Assembly: GCA_032717465.1 (NCBI GenBank)
Contig: CM064632.1
Location: forward strand, 24,547,601 to 24,611,600
Source: Coenobita brevimanus
Lineage: Eukaryota > Arthropoda > Malacostraca > Decapoda > Coenobitidae
Direction: 5' to 3'
DNA: 64,000 nucleotides
The notes under the pieces were generated by a model. The model had not been told where the DNA came from and made no database searches. It worked only from the letters and a program-made list of their open reading frames with translations. Below, piece after piece: positions 33,484 through 43,722 of this stretch. The number at the start of each line of letters is the position of its first letter. Positions within the stretch are counted from its first letter, which is position 1. The translations under genes were made by a program, and so were the position numbers.

Positions 33484-33743
33484 CGTATTCGCGTAGGTTG
33501 AGGAAGCTCCCTAACACATTTCCCTGAGCGATTTAATTTATTACACCAGTTGAGGAAACTCCCTAACACATTTTCCTAATCGATTTAATTTATTACACCA
33601 TACTGTTCTATTCCGTTTTATATAAATCCCTCCAATATCGCCATACTCTGCATAAACAACGTATAGAGGGATATTAACCAGCCATATCCAAAAATGAATC
33701 CCTAAGGAGGAGGTGTTAGGGACTTTCTTTAATCGACTAGAGT
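33484..33743. mobile_element. Palindromic MITE-like family A, copy 5 with duplicated end
   Basis: It opens CGTATTCGCGTAGGTTGAGG and closes TTCTTTAATCGACTAGAGTA. The left inverted end is present twice in tandem (about 33497-33547 and 33549-33600, roughly 52-bp period), making this copy longer than the usual 210 bp. Confidence 0.8.
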
Positions 33744-33815
33744 AGGAGCCAAGGACGTCGCTGCATTGAAAGAATTAATGAGAATATGACGGTGAAATAA
33801 TGTGAAGTATGTTGT

Positions 33816-33818
<3 letters not shown>

Positions 33819-33889
<71 letters not shown>
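33819..33889. repeat. (AG)n microsatellite
   Basis: About 35 AG units immediately upstream of the SINE head. Confidence 0.95.
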
Positions 33890-33890
<1 letters not shown>

Positions 33891-33922
33891 GGCAGCACTT
33901 GACCCAGATGTGATTTCAGCGG

Positions 33923-33934
33923 TGGCTGAATCGG
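33923..33934 (+). promoter_or_regulatory. Pol III A box in SINE
   Basis: TGGCTGAATCGG fits the TRGYNNANNNG A-box consensus. Confidence 0.75.
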
Positions 33935-33966
33935 TAGAGAGGCGGCCTGCAGTCCTGATGGACCCA

Positions 33967-33977
33967 GGTTCGAATCC
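33967..33977 (+). promoter_or_regulatory. Pol III B box in SINE
   Basis: GGTTCGAATCC is a perfect B-box consensus (GGTTCGANNCC), about 33 bp downstream of the A box. Confidence 0.85.
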
Positions 33978-34261
33978 CGGCTGGAGCAGGGAACAGTTTA
34001 AGGATTTGAATTTTATAAAAACAGACTTTCCTGATCTACCAGATGACCCGCCGACATGTTGTAAAAATACCCCCGCTAATACCAATACATCAGTCCTGTA
34101 TGAGACAGCCCTAGCATGTATTCAATATGGACGGTGGGTGTTAGCGCCGAAGTGGTGACATGTAGAGAGGTGTATGGTATGTAGGAGGACTACTGGGCCT
34201 CGAGAGCAGGCTGTGAAGCCTATGCCCAGAGTCGGACCAAAAAAAAAAAAAAAAAAAAAAG

Positions 34262-34335
34262 TGTGTGGTGTCAATGCATGTCAAGTGTGGTGTCAATGCG
34301 TGTCAAGTGTGGTGTCAATGCGTGTCAAGTATGGT
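34262..34335 (+). repeat. 22-bp minisatellite after SINE tail
   Basis: About 3.3 units of GTGTGGTGTCAATGCGTGTC plus two bases, directly downstream of the poly-A tail. Confidence 0.88.
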
Positions 34336-35310
34336 GGTGTCCGTCTGGCCTTCTATTTAGCTGTGTTCATATGTAGTCATTATTAACACCTTTATTCCCA
34401 TTACTATAGTTTTCTGTTTTATTTAGTTAAAGGTGGTTTTATTAAGTCTTCCGTTGGAAGTTAAAATTTAACAAACGAAGTTCTTTAAATACAGCCTAAA
34501 CGTTGGTCGTGATAGATGTTAGTATTTCTGCTGTCCTGAATTTGTCTTGTGGATAGTATAATAGTCTGTTGTTAATCGAAAATGTGTAGTCGGTGGTTTG
34601 CAGTAAAAAAAAAAAAAAAAAAAAAAAAAAGGTACTTTTCGATATTTTCCTTCCACCATTTTGACCCAGTTTCTTGTGACACCTAGATTTTTTTTTTTTT
34701 TTTTTTTCTGACGAACAAGAAACATGGGAGGATTCTGCTCTCATTCCGTTGTCATTTCTGTAAAGGAAAGAAACATAGGCTACCGGTAAGTTTTCTCCTG
34801 TCACTAAAATCTGCGTTTGCATCAACAGTAGATGTGGGAAAGTTCTGCATTCTCGTTGTCCTTTTTTCGAAAAACAAGTCAGATTCAGGAGAAAATCAAA
34901 CATATGTTTGTGAATCTGGGTCTTGCTTTGTTTTCATCTAAACCAAAAAAATCTTGAACATAGTAAGCTCCACTGGGGATATACAGAGATCATGAAGCAT
35001 TCCATAGCAATCTGTGTAATATCATTTGTGTTAATGATTCATTGGCTTTCCATCAAACACGACAGTGGAGGCGGAAACTGAGAAGTGAAAAGATTTGTTA
35101 ATTGGAATGTCAACCCTCTCATGGTTGGGATTACTATAGCATTCCATTCCAGCTGAAAGCTGGTCTTTGGGGCCAGAGCATTAATATTGTCAGCATTTAC
35201 CTTTCCATGGCCGGGACAGATTTAACATCCTATTTCAGCTAAATCCAGGCGATGTTATTTAGTTGACAGTGAGTCATCGGACTCGAGAGTTCAGAGAAAT
35301 GCAACTACTC
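34336..35310. other. Intergenic sequence with poly-A/poly-T runs and a tandem duplication
   Basis: Poly-A lies at about 34605-34630 and poly-T at 34689-34707. A diverged ~95-bp duplication occurs at 35115-35250, where CTCATGGTTGGGATTAC and TCCATGGCCGGGACAG begin parallel blocks, both followed by ATTCCAGCTGAAA-like words. No gene seen. Confidence 0.5.
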
Positions 35311-35318
35311 TGTTATAC

Positions 35319-35319
<1 letters not shown>

Positions 35320-35381
<62 letters not shown>
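35320..35381. repeat. (GT)n(AT)n microsatellite
   Basis: GT units switch to AT units at about 35335. Confidence 0.93.
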
Positions 35382-35383
<2 letters not shown>

Positions 35384-35449
35384 GAGACTGCACTTCCCTT
35401 CTGTAATTGCTGATAACATAGAAACTAACGTACACTTACTTTCCGACTC

Positions 35450-37690
35450 TTCCCTCTCCCCAACTCTGTCCCTCCTCCCCTGTCACGAGTCAGCCAGATA
35501 AGACCTCGACACGATAATGTACCACCCCACATCTTGTCCTCCCCAGCCCCCTCTCTCCCCACCCTCCTGTCGTCTTTTCTCGTCCCTGTCGTCTCTGCTT
35601 ATCGTGTTCTTTTCTCTTCCACCCTTTATTTTTTCCCACACCCTTTCACATTATTTTTCTGTCCCCATCTTCTCTGTGTCTGTCTCCTCCTACTCTTCCC
35701 TCAGTTATCATCTCCCTTTTCCTCCCACACCTCACACCTCCTCTACTCCCTTTCCTCTAAAACCTCACAACAACTCTTCTCCTCTTCCTCTTCCTCCTCT
35801 CATTCCTTGCCCTCCCCCCCCATCCCAAACTAACACATCCTCTCTCCCAGTAACTTCAGCTTTCCTCTCCTCACTCCGTTCCTCCCCCTCCCCACTTAAA
35901 CCTCTCTTTCTCACTCCTCGTCTCTCCCTTACCCTTCCATTCTGACACCTTTTCTCCTCCACCGTTCCTCCATTCCCCCATCTTCTCACATTATTTCTCC
36001 CTCCTTCACACCTCGCATTCCCGTCTCCCCTCTTGCATCTTGTCCTCTTCTAACTCCGTCTTTCCTCATATCTTCCATTCCCCTCCCACCCTTCCTTTCC
36101 CCCTCACCCTTCCTCTTTCTTCCTACTTCTTGCTTCTCCTCCTATTGAATCTCTCCCATCCCCTTCTCACAACTTGTCTCTTCCTTACCCTGACCCTCCC
36201 CCCTCTCCCCTCCTCTCCCTCATCTCCCCCTCTCCCTTCCTCTCCCCGCTCCCTCTTTCCTCTCCTCTCCTCTTCCCGCTCCCTCTTTCCTCTCACACCC
36301 CCTTCTTCCTCTCTCCTCCTCACACACATCTTCACCGTCATCTCCTCCCTCACCCAAAACTGTTGTTTCTCCGCCTCCTTCCGCGCTTCTTTTTCTTCTC
36401 ACACTCACTAGTCTTTGCCCTCTCTTACACATTCCCTCCCACCTCCCCCTGACACAGCTTGTTTCCTATCCTTCTCACTAATCTTTGCCTCCTCCACACT
36501 TCTCTCCTCCCTCTCCTACTTCACACCTCCATCTCCTCATTCTGCTTCTCCCTCCGTTGCTTTACACCTTCTCTTCTCTCTCCTTTCGCTTACTCTCCTC
36601 CCTTCTCCCTCCTCCTATTGTTCTCCTCCCTCTTATCCCTCCTCACTTCTCCCTCTTTCCCTCTTCTCCTCCCTCCCTTTTCTCACTCTTCTCCTCCCTC
36701 CCTTTTCTCACTCTTCTCCTCTTCCCCCTTCTTCAGTTCTCCCACCTTCTCTTCCCCTCGTTTCTCTCCTCCCCGTACTCCTTTTCCCCCTTCCCTCTCA
36801 CTCCACTCCTTCCTCCTTCTTCACCCCTCTTACACTTATCTTTCAGGTAGATAGTGTAAAATAAGATTTCCATTCTCTCTTTCCTCTAAATTTTCCATGA
36901 CAGCTATTCTGTGCTGCATGGTGGTTCCACTCACTATTTCCTGCCGGCTTCAGCTGGATGGTTTGGTGGTGGTGGTGGTGGGGGGGGGAGCCTTCCTGCT
37001 TTTCTGTCATTATCCTTTGTTGACAGAATAGTTTTGTCAGCTAACAGCCACGAATGGACCAAATATGATGCTGTTCGCTTTCGTTTGTGCTCCACGTACT
37101 CTTCTTCTCACTCCTCTTCTTCCTCTTCACCTTCTCCCTTCACATCTCACTTCCCCCACTACCCCCATCACTTCTCTTTCTCCTTCTCTCTTCCCCCATT
37201 CTTGTTTCTCCTTCCCCACCTTCACTCCCTTCCAACCTTTCCCCGACCCCATTCCTCAGTCTCCCCACCCCATATGCTCACTCCGCCTCCTATATCACAC
37301 TCCCTCCACACTCACTCCCTCCCCACCCTTCCATCCCTACCTGCCACCTCGTTTTTCTCTCCCCTTTCTCATTCCTCCCCCAGTCTTCTCCTCCCCTCGT
37401 CCCTCCTCCCCCCGCTTCCCTCTTCGTTTCCCCATCAGGTAGCCTACATCGCTTCCCCCTTCCCTCCCCCGTTCCATCTCATCCCTTCATAATTCGATAC
37501 TTATCCTCCCACACCTCTCTCTCCTCTCCTCTTTTATCTTGTTTCTCCTAATCATTCATTCCTCACATCTTTCCTCCTTTCGTCCCCCCAATCCCTCTCA
37601 GTCCCTCCCCCTCTCTCCTTTTCACTCCTCTGTCCCTCCTCCTTCAGACTTTCCCTCCTCCGCCTCCACCATCACACCGGCCTCATTTCA
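35450..37690 (+). repeat. 2.2-kb polypyrimidine (CTCC/TCCCT) block
   Basis: The + strand is overwhelmingly C and T apart from a ~230-bp mixed island at 36850-37085, which itself contains a (GGT)n/G run near 36966-36990. Many overlapping Pro/Ser/Leu frames on + and Arg/Glu/Gly frames on - are simple-repeat translations. Long homopurine-homopyrimidine DNA can form triplex (H-DNA). Confidence 0.88.
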
Positions 37691-37803
37691 TTTCCATTAC
37701 AAAGATAAGACTTCAGATAATTACCGCCACATAGTGTATATAATTCCACCAGCACAAGATGGCGACCTGCCTGTTAGTGTGGCCTTATAGACTCCGCCGA
37801 CCA

Positions 37804-38745
37804 CGGTAGATATTACCCTTCTGTGATGGTAGGTATTAACCTCTTGTGATGGTAGATATTAACCTCCTGTGATGGTAGATATTAACCTCCTGTGATGGTA
37901 GATATTAACCTGTGATGGTAGATATTACCCTCTTGTGATGGTAGATATTAACCTCTTGTGATGGTAGATATTAACCTCCTGTGATGGTAGATATTAACCT
38001 CCTGTGATGGTAGATATTACCCTCTTGTGATGGTAGATATTAACCTCTTGTGATGGTAGATATTAACCTCCTGTGATGGTAGATATTACCCTCTTGTGAT
38101 GGTAGATATTAACCTCCTGTGATGGTAGATATTAACCTCCTGTGATGGTAGATATTAACCTCCTGTGATGGTAGATATTACCATTCTGTGATGGTAGATA
38201 TTAATCTCTTGTGATGGTAGATATTAACCTCCTGTGATGGTAGATATTAACCTCTTGTGATGGTAGATATTAACCTCCTGTGATGGTAGATATTAACCTC
38301 CTGTGATGGTAGATATTACCCTCTTGTGATGGTAGATATTAACCTCTTGTGATGGTAGATATTAACCTCCTGTGATGGTAGATATTACCCTCTTGTGATG
38401 GTAGATATTAACCTCCTGTGATGGTAGATATTAACCTCCTGTGATGGTAGATATTAACCTCCTGTGATGGTAGATATTACCATTCTGTGATGGTAGATAT
38501 TAATCTCTTGTGATGGTAGATATTAACCTCCTGTGATGGTAGATATTAACCTCCTGTGATGGTAGATATTACCCTTCTGTGATGGTAGATATTAACCTCC
38601 TGTGATGGTAGATATTAACCTCCTGTGATGGTAGATATTACCCTTCTATGATGGTAGATATTAACCTCCTGTGATGGTAGATATTAACCTCTTGTGATGG
38701 TAGATATTAACCTCTTGTGATGGTAGATATTAACCTCTTGTGACG
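37804..38745 (+). repeat. 23-bp minisatellite, about 40 units, with higher-order structure
   Basis: The unit is TGTGATGGTAGATATTAACC followed by TCC, TCT or TTC variants. A distinctive pair of variant units (CCATTCTGTG... then TTAATCTCTTG) occurs at 38181 and again at 38480, exactly 299 bp (13 units) apart with matching units around them. This shows segmental duplication inside the array. Confidence 0.95.
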
Positions 38746-38805
38746 TCATTTTAGGTATGTTCCCGCTGCAACCATACGACTTTGTTCAGTGCAAGAAAGG
38801 CCTGT

Positions 38806-38922
38806 TGCATTTGTTGTTGTTCTTGTTGTTGTTGCTGCTGCTGTTGTTGTTCTTGGTTTTGTTGCTGCTGTTGTTATTATTGTTGTTATTGTTGCTGCTG
38901 CTGTTATTGTTGTTGTTACCCC
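38806..38922. repeat. (GTT)n/(GCT)n trinucleotide repeat
   Basis: Interrupted GTT units with GCT and ATT variants. The poly-Leu frame here is an artefact. Confidence 0.9.
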
Positions 38923-38934
38923 AAACTTATCTTG

Positions 38935-39090
38935 ACGTGAAGCAGGACGCCAGGCTGAAGTTACTCATCTGCCGTCCACCATCCTCCTTTCGGGGTACAG
39001 AGAGGGAGTTGAGGGGCGTGTTTGTTGCGGCCGTGACTATATCGGTGCCACCACGTGAAGGCGTCTTTCTCCTGCACCCTTGTAGTACTG
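38935..39090 (+). repeat. Dispersed repeat C, copy 2
   Basis: Aligns with 20885-21052, same orientation. Function unknown. Confidence 0.55.
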
Positions 39091-39118
39091 GGATGTATGA
39101 AGTTTAGTGAGAGTAAAT

Positions 39119-39121
<3 letters not shown>

Positions 39122-39183
<62 letters not shown>
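39122..39183. repeat. (TC)n microsatellite
   Basis: About 31 TC units. Confidence 0.95.
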
Positions 39184-39186
<3 letters not shown>

Positions 39187-39507
39187 CTAATGGTCTAAGC
39201 TAAATTTAATCGCCTGGATATAACAAAAAATACACGTAAAAACAAATCCCTGGTCTCAGTGTGCTAATGTCCCTAATAGGAGAGAAGCCTTCGTGTGCCT
39301 CTCCCCCCCCCCCATGTCTTATCTCTGAGGGACGAGGCAAGTGTTAACGTTATCTTTCCGCCTGATTATGCTGAGGGAGGTGACAGCCCCTTCACTACCA
39401 GGACGTATTTCTGGCCTCATTTTTGTGCTATTAACAGACGGTTTTATTCAGCTAAGGAGGGATTTGGAGCTGGAGGGATTTATATGGATTTAATAAAGTT
39501 CTTTGTT

Positions 39508-39710
39508 CGTATTCTCGTCGGTTAAGGAAGCTCCCTAACACCTCTTCCTTAATGATTTATTTTTGGATATTGATGGTTAATATGATTTTGTACCATTTTT
39601 ATGCAGAGTATGGCTGTAATGGAATGATTTATGTAACGTAGAGGAGTACAGCAAGGTGTAATAAACAAAATAAAGCACTTGGGAAAAGGTATTAGGAGGC
39701 TTTTGGAACT
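39508..39710. mobile_element. Palindromic MITE-like family A, copy 6
   Basis: Opens CGTATTCTCGTCGGTTAAGG, the cleanest left end in the window. The right end is more diverged (AAAGGTATTAGGAGGCTTT). Confidence 0.8.
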
Positions 39711-39729
39711 GCAGGGATTATATACAGCC

Positions 39730-39995
39730 TTCTGTAATCCCTCAATAACCCTTCATTAATCTCTTGGTAATCCTTCGATAACTCTTCAGTAATCCTTAAG
39801 TAATCCCTCAATAACCCTTCAGTAATCCTTTAGTAATCCTTCAATAACTTCAGTAATCCTTTGGTAATCCTTTGCTAATCCTTCAGTAATCCTTTGCTAA
39901 TCCTTCAGTAATCCTTTAATAATCCTTCAGTAATCCGTCAGTACTCCTTTAATAATTCTTCAGTAATCCCTTTGTAATCCTTCAGTAATTCTTCC
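39730..39995 (+). repeat. ~11-bp minisatellite (CAGTAATCCTT)
   Basis: More than 20 degenerate units of CAGTAATCCTT or AATAATCCTT lie in tandem, directly following a MITE copy. Confidence 0.9.
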
Positions 39996-40009
39996 ACTAC
40001 TATACTGTA

Positions 40010-40218
40010 CACTGTTCACTTCAACTTGGCCTAAAATCACTATCTCTCCATCTTGATCACTGAGCTGCAGCAAGTGATTAAAGCTAGAAAATAATACTAG
40101 TCACGAAGAAGTGCCATGGAAAGAACGTAGCGCTACAGCATTGTCTTTTTCTGCCACTAAGCGACGCGAAATAAGCTGCAAAAGGACAAAAATCCGGACC
40201 AAGTTAAAGTGACTGAAC
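40010..40218. mobile_element. MITE-like family B, copy 4
   Basis: Inverted ends: TTCACTTCAACTTGGCCTAA at the left and the complement of AGTTAAAGTGACTGAA at the right. The interior carries CTATCTCTCCATCTTG and GTCACGAAGAAGTGCCATGG. It is in opposite orientation to the copy at 24795. Confidence 0.72.
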
Positions 40219-40401
40219 TGTAGGATCTTGTGCTTAGCTAAAGATGAGTAATATCACTTTCAACACAACATTTGTATTTTTTTTTTCGTTTAACCCGTGC
40301 TTCCTCCAGACGTGATTTTCGAAGCTAAGGAGAGACTTTTTTGAGAGGAACTGATGCAATTCTCACCAGTTATTTCACAAGCATATATTTTTAGCTCTGA
40401 T

Positions 40402-40407
<6 letters not shown>

Positions 40408-40443
<36 letters not shown>
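40408..40443. repeat. (GT)n microsatellite
   Basis: About 18 GT units. A (CT)n lies nearby at 40590-40609. Confidence 0.93.
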
Positions 40444-40446
<3 letters not shown>

Positions 40447-40719
40447 ATGGGGTTTTAACACTGTCTTTCCACAGTATTATGCCAGTGAGGTGAGAAGCAT
40501 TAATAGCCTTTTACCACACTCGTGCGTTTGTCTCTATTCAAACTTTTCCATGAAGATTAATGAGGGTAAATTCCACTCTCTCCCCCCCCCCTCTCTCTCT
40601 CTCTCTCTCTCAACCTTACGATGGATATGCAACCTGATCTTGGTCTAACTCGGACTCACCCCAACCCATATCCCGCAACACATTTCTCGTTGCAACTTAA
40701 CCCCTCAGCTGCGATGGAT

Positions 40720-41110
40720 TTCACCAAGTTGAATAAAATCGTCTGGCATTATCAGTTATAAAATTCTTAGATCTCAATTCTCGAGATCTTATATAATATT
40801 CCTACTGACGATTAAATGATAATCCTCCAAACGATTTTTTTCAACTTACAAAAGGTATCTCGTAATGATGGGGTAAATGTGGGCTATATCTGACCTATCC
40901 AGTGTAGAAAGAAATCGTATAACCTGAGTAAAATCGTCTGGAAGCGATGGGAATAAGACTATTGTTTCTGAGAGTTTTCCATAGTCCAATGAAATCGTCT
41001 GAGAATAGCCAGATTATAAAGTTTGCGTGTTGCGACGGAAGGTTTGACGATTTCTGGCCTGCATACGCCCTCGCAGCTCAATAAAATCGTCTGGCGATAG
41101 ATGGAATGAA
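40720..41110 (+). repeat. Cluster of (A)ATAAAATCGTCTGG-like words
   Basis: The word recurs at about 40733, 40927, 40986 and 41080, each followed by a different AT-rich stretch. Looser copies exist at about 20026, 30655, 31617 and 31702. Function unknown. Confidence 0.55.
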
Positions 41111-41621
41111 ACACTCTGTCACCCTTAACATTCAAAGCGGCTGAATATTGATGCAAGAAGGAATCGTGCAGCATCTTCGAAATAAAACTCTACTTTCCTG
41201 CAACATCTGTAGACACTCCTAGGCTCCTATGACTCACTCTCAGTTCCATGTATTTCCCTGACGTTATTTACCGATCATTAGAGAGTAATTTTTGACAATA
41301 TTGATTCCCGTAGGCTCCTATGACTCTCTCAGGTGAGTGGAATTGTTTGGATTTGGCAGGAAGATAGTGAATTTGCCCCGTCCATTAGAGTTTACTTGGT
41401 ACTACAAGCATTCTGAGGATCTTATGACTCACAATTAAAACACTAAAGTTGTCCTAACCATGAGAGCCATACACAGTGGAAATTGACTGGAAATTGCAAA
41501 CCCATATAACCCTTTCCCCAATCCAGCCTCTGTCAAAATTAAAATCGTTTACCCTTTGGTCAGTTACGCTCGCTTTTAATGATTTATTTTATATTGAATT
41601 TTTTGGTTGTATTTGTTATAG

Positions 41622-42952
41622 GTATAGTCGTCAGCATAAATTCGCTGCAAGTCTACTAGTGTGATGCGGGTCCTTTTGTCTGGCAACAGTGTAAAGGGAT
41701 GAGTTGCCACATACACTTTTATATACTTTAACGATGTGTTTTTCAAAAGTGGTACCAGAGACTGCCTAGAATACAATTCTCTGTATACCGTAATTGATTA
41801 GCGTAACAAAGTGCAAGAGTTGACAGTGTTATGGAACGATGTATGAGCGTAATACTCTGGTATTCTTCATTATAACAGTGTGTAAGCTCCCTTCCTATCT
41901 CTCCCCCCTTACTCCTCCTGATGTCCCCCCCTACCCCTCCCTCTCTCTCCTACCCCCCACGCACTTTCATGCCTCTCCACTGTCTACTTTCCCCACCCTC
42001 TCTACCTTCATTCATTTATCCACGGCACTAATCCGATTGGCGCATCGCAATTCTCTCTTGACTGTTTTCTAAACCCAGTCTGCCTTATTCCCAGTTGCTT
42101 GCGGTACTACCAACTATATCCAAGGTTTATTATCAATATTCCTTCCTGTTCTAGTCTCATTCTTACCCTCCTCGTCTTCTTCCCACTCCTCTCCAGTTGT
42201 CTTTCTGTTCTCCACCCTTTGTCACTACCAACAGCCGGGAGATACAGGAATATTGAGGTCTCGTTCTTGTGATGTATTCCTTGCTAGTATTTGTTTGAGT
42301 GAGCCTGGAAGTCTGTGCCTATTATATCGGTAGGCAAAATTTAACACATTTGAGCCCACTCCTCCTACTTCTCGCTCTCTCTCTTCCCTAGGAAAATGTC
42401 CTCATTCTCCTCATACCGTTCACTGAATCACGAAGCAGTATCAGAAACACTAAAGTTTCGAACTGCTGCATCATGTGTGGAGTAACAAGTAGAAGAAAGA
42501 GACTGTTGCATGGCATGAAACTCTCGAATGCTGAGGAGCAAAAAGGTTACAGGGAGAGACAAGAAACAGAGAAGAGTACGGTTTATTACGTAGATTAGCG
42601 TTGTGGGTGATATAAGGTAGACAGGGCGGAGAGAGAGAGAGGAGTGGAGATGAAGGACAGCGGGAGAGGGAAGGAGGAGGGGAGGGTTGGGAGGGACAAG
42701 GGATGGATACGAGGGAGAGAACAGGAGTTTCACCATTCGACAACATTCATCTGTCGTCTTTTGCACATTTTTACGCTAATCAGATATAAAGAATATTGTA
42801 TTCTGAGTGATTTATAGTATTTATTCTTACAAACACGTCTTTAAAGCGTATAAAAGCCTGTGTGGCAACTAGTTCCCATACACCGTTGCCAGACAAAACG
42901 ACCCACATCACAGAAGCAGGCTTGCAGCGAATTTGTCCTGACGACTGTACGT
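41622..42952. mobile_element. Foldback-like element 2 (long imperfect inverted repeats)
   Basis: Outer arms 41622-41810 and 42774-42952 are reverse complements with moderate divergence. Landmarks: AAATTCGCTGCAAG with its complement near 42930, and TTTTGTCTGGCAAC with its complement near 42890. Inside, a pyrimidine-rich stretch (41885-42010) mirrors a purine-rich one (42600-42730), so the arms probably reach about 450 bp each. No transposase frame is visible, so it would be non-autonomous. Confidence 0.7.
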
Positions 42953-43029
42953 GATTGTTTTGGCCATATAATTGATCAGTTATTGTTTGCCTCTGTCGAT
43001 AAGTTTTATATGACTTTATGCAAGAAAGA

Positions 43030-43205
43030 AGGAACCAAAGGCCAGGAGTCCGCAAGATTGTTCCCCCCAAGATAAAAACAATATAAGAGAGCCAAATTCA
43101 AGATCCGTTCATTTCGAGATGCATGGACACACTGCGTTTCAAAAACTGGAGATCATAAGCAGTAGGAAATACAGACAGGGAGACAGTTCCAGAGTCTGTC
43201 CGGCA
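43030..43205 (-). mobile_element. 3' fragment of the 16-kb LINE
   Basis: Aligns with 16118-16310 at roughly 80-85% by eye, including the stretch encoding the LINE's terminal DLQSFKRSVSRHLEM region, here frameshifted. It is a 5'-truncated copy. Confidence 0.75.
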
Positions 43206-43220
43206 GCTGTATGTTGAGCG

Positions 43221-43514
43221 TACACTGGGTCACAAAAGTATCGGTGCACAACATGCGTGAAACATTTGGGACCACAGAACGAAGGTCACTGAAATATTAG
43301 TATCCGACCTACCACACGTTGGTAGCCCTGATGTCGGGAGCTGTTATATATAGCCAACTAGCAATATCCTCTTGCAAATAATGTAGCAAATGTAATGTTT
43401 ATATAGACAGACACTGATGATACACAATGAGACGTTGGTAATTTCAGTAGTTGTTCGAACCTATTCGGTAGGCGTCTCACCCCCTGTGCACCGATACTTT
43501 TGAGATCCAGTGTA
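43221..43514. mobile_element. Tc1/mariner-type MITE
   Basis: 294 bp including TA at each end. Termini are inverted repeats of about 29 bp: TACACTGGGTCACAAAAGTA at the left and the complement of TACTTTTGAGATCCAGTGTA at the right, with one indel-free alignment through CGGTGCAC. TA duplication and CACTGG ends are typical of Tc1/mariner. The interior has no transposase. Confidence 0.85.
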
Positions 43515-43654
43515 CCTGTGAAAAAAACAATAAAAATTAAAAAAATCATACCAGTGAGATTATGTGTAGGTGCTTCGTCCGCAGTACTTTCATATTTTCC
43601 CCTTGCGTGTTGCTGATTCCTACCTTTCTCCATCCTTGGGTGGAAAAATAGGTC

Positions 43655-43722
43655 TGGATGACGATGTTGATGATGATGATGATGACGACGATAACGATGA
43701 TGATGATTCATGATGACGATGG
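43655..43722. repeat. (GAT)n/(GAC) microsatellite at BEL/Pao insertion, left side
   Basis: The trinucleotide array ends in GATGG, which recurs right after the other LTR. The remainder of the same array lies at 51841-52100. Confidence 0.9.

Larger units (their letters stand above)
33890..34260 (+). mobile_element. tRNA-derived SINE with poly-A tail
   Basis: The head folds like a degenerate tRNA and carries both RNA polymerase III internal promoter boxes at the right spacing. The body (about 33990-34235) is not tRNA-like and ends in GGACC plus about 21 A. Such elements move using LINE machinery in trans. The 118-codon frame through it is not considered coding. The exact 5' end is uncertain because it runs into (AG)n. 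Confidence 0.8.

Noticed and set aside
33915..33990. Functional tRNA gene
   Set aside because: It has A and B boxes but no convincing complete cloverleaf or terminator, and is followed by a SINE body with poly-A tail.
35517..37551. Many overlapping frames rich in Ser, Pro and Leu, some over 150 codons
   Set aside because: They occur in all three frames of a polypyrimidine block and are caused by base composition (few stop codons), not by a gene.
37804..38745. CRISPR-like array
   Set aside because: The 23-bp units are directly abutting with no unique spacers, and the genome is eukaryotic; it is a minisatellite.
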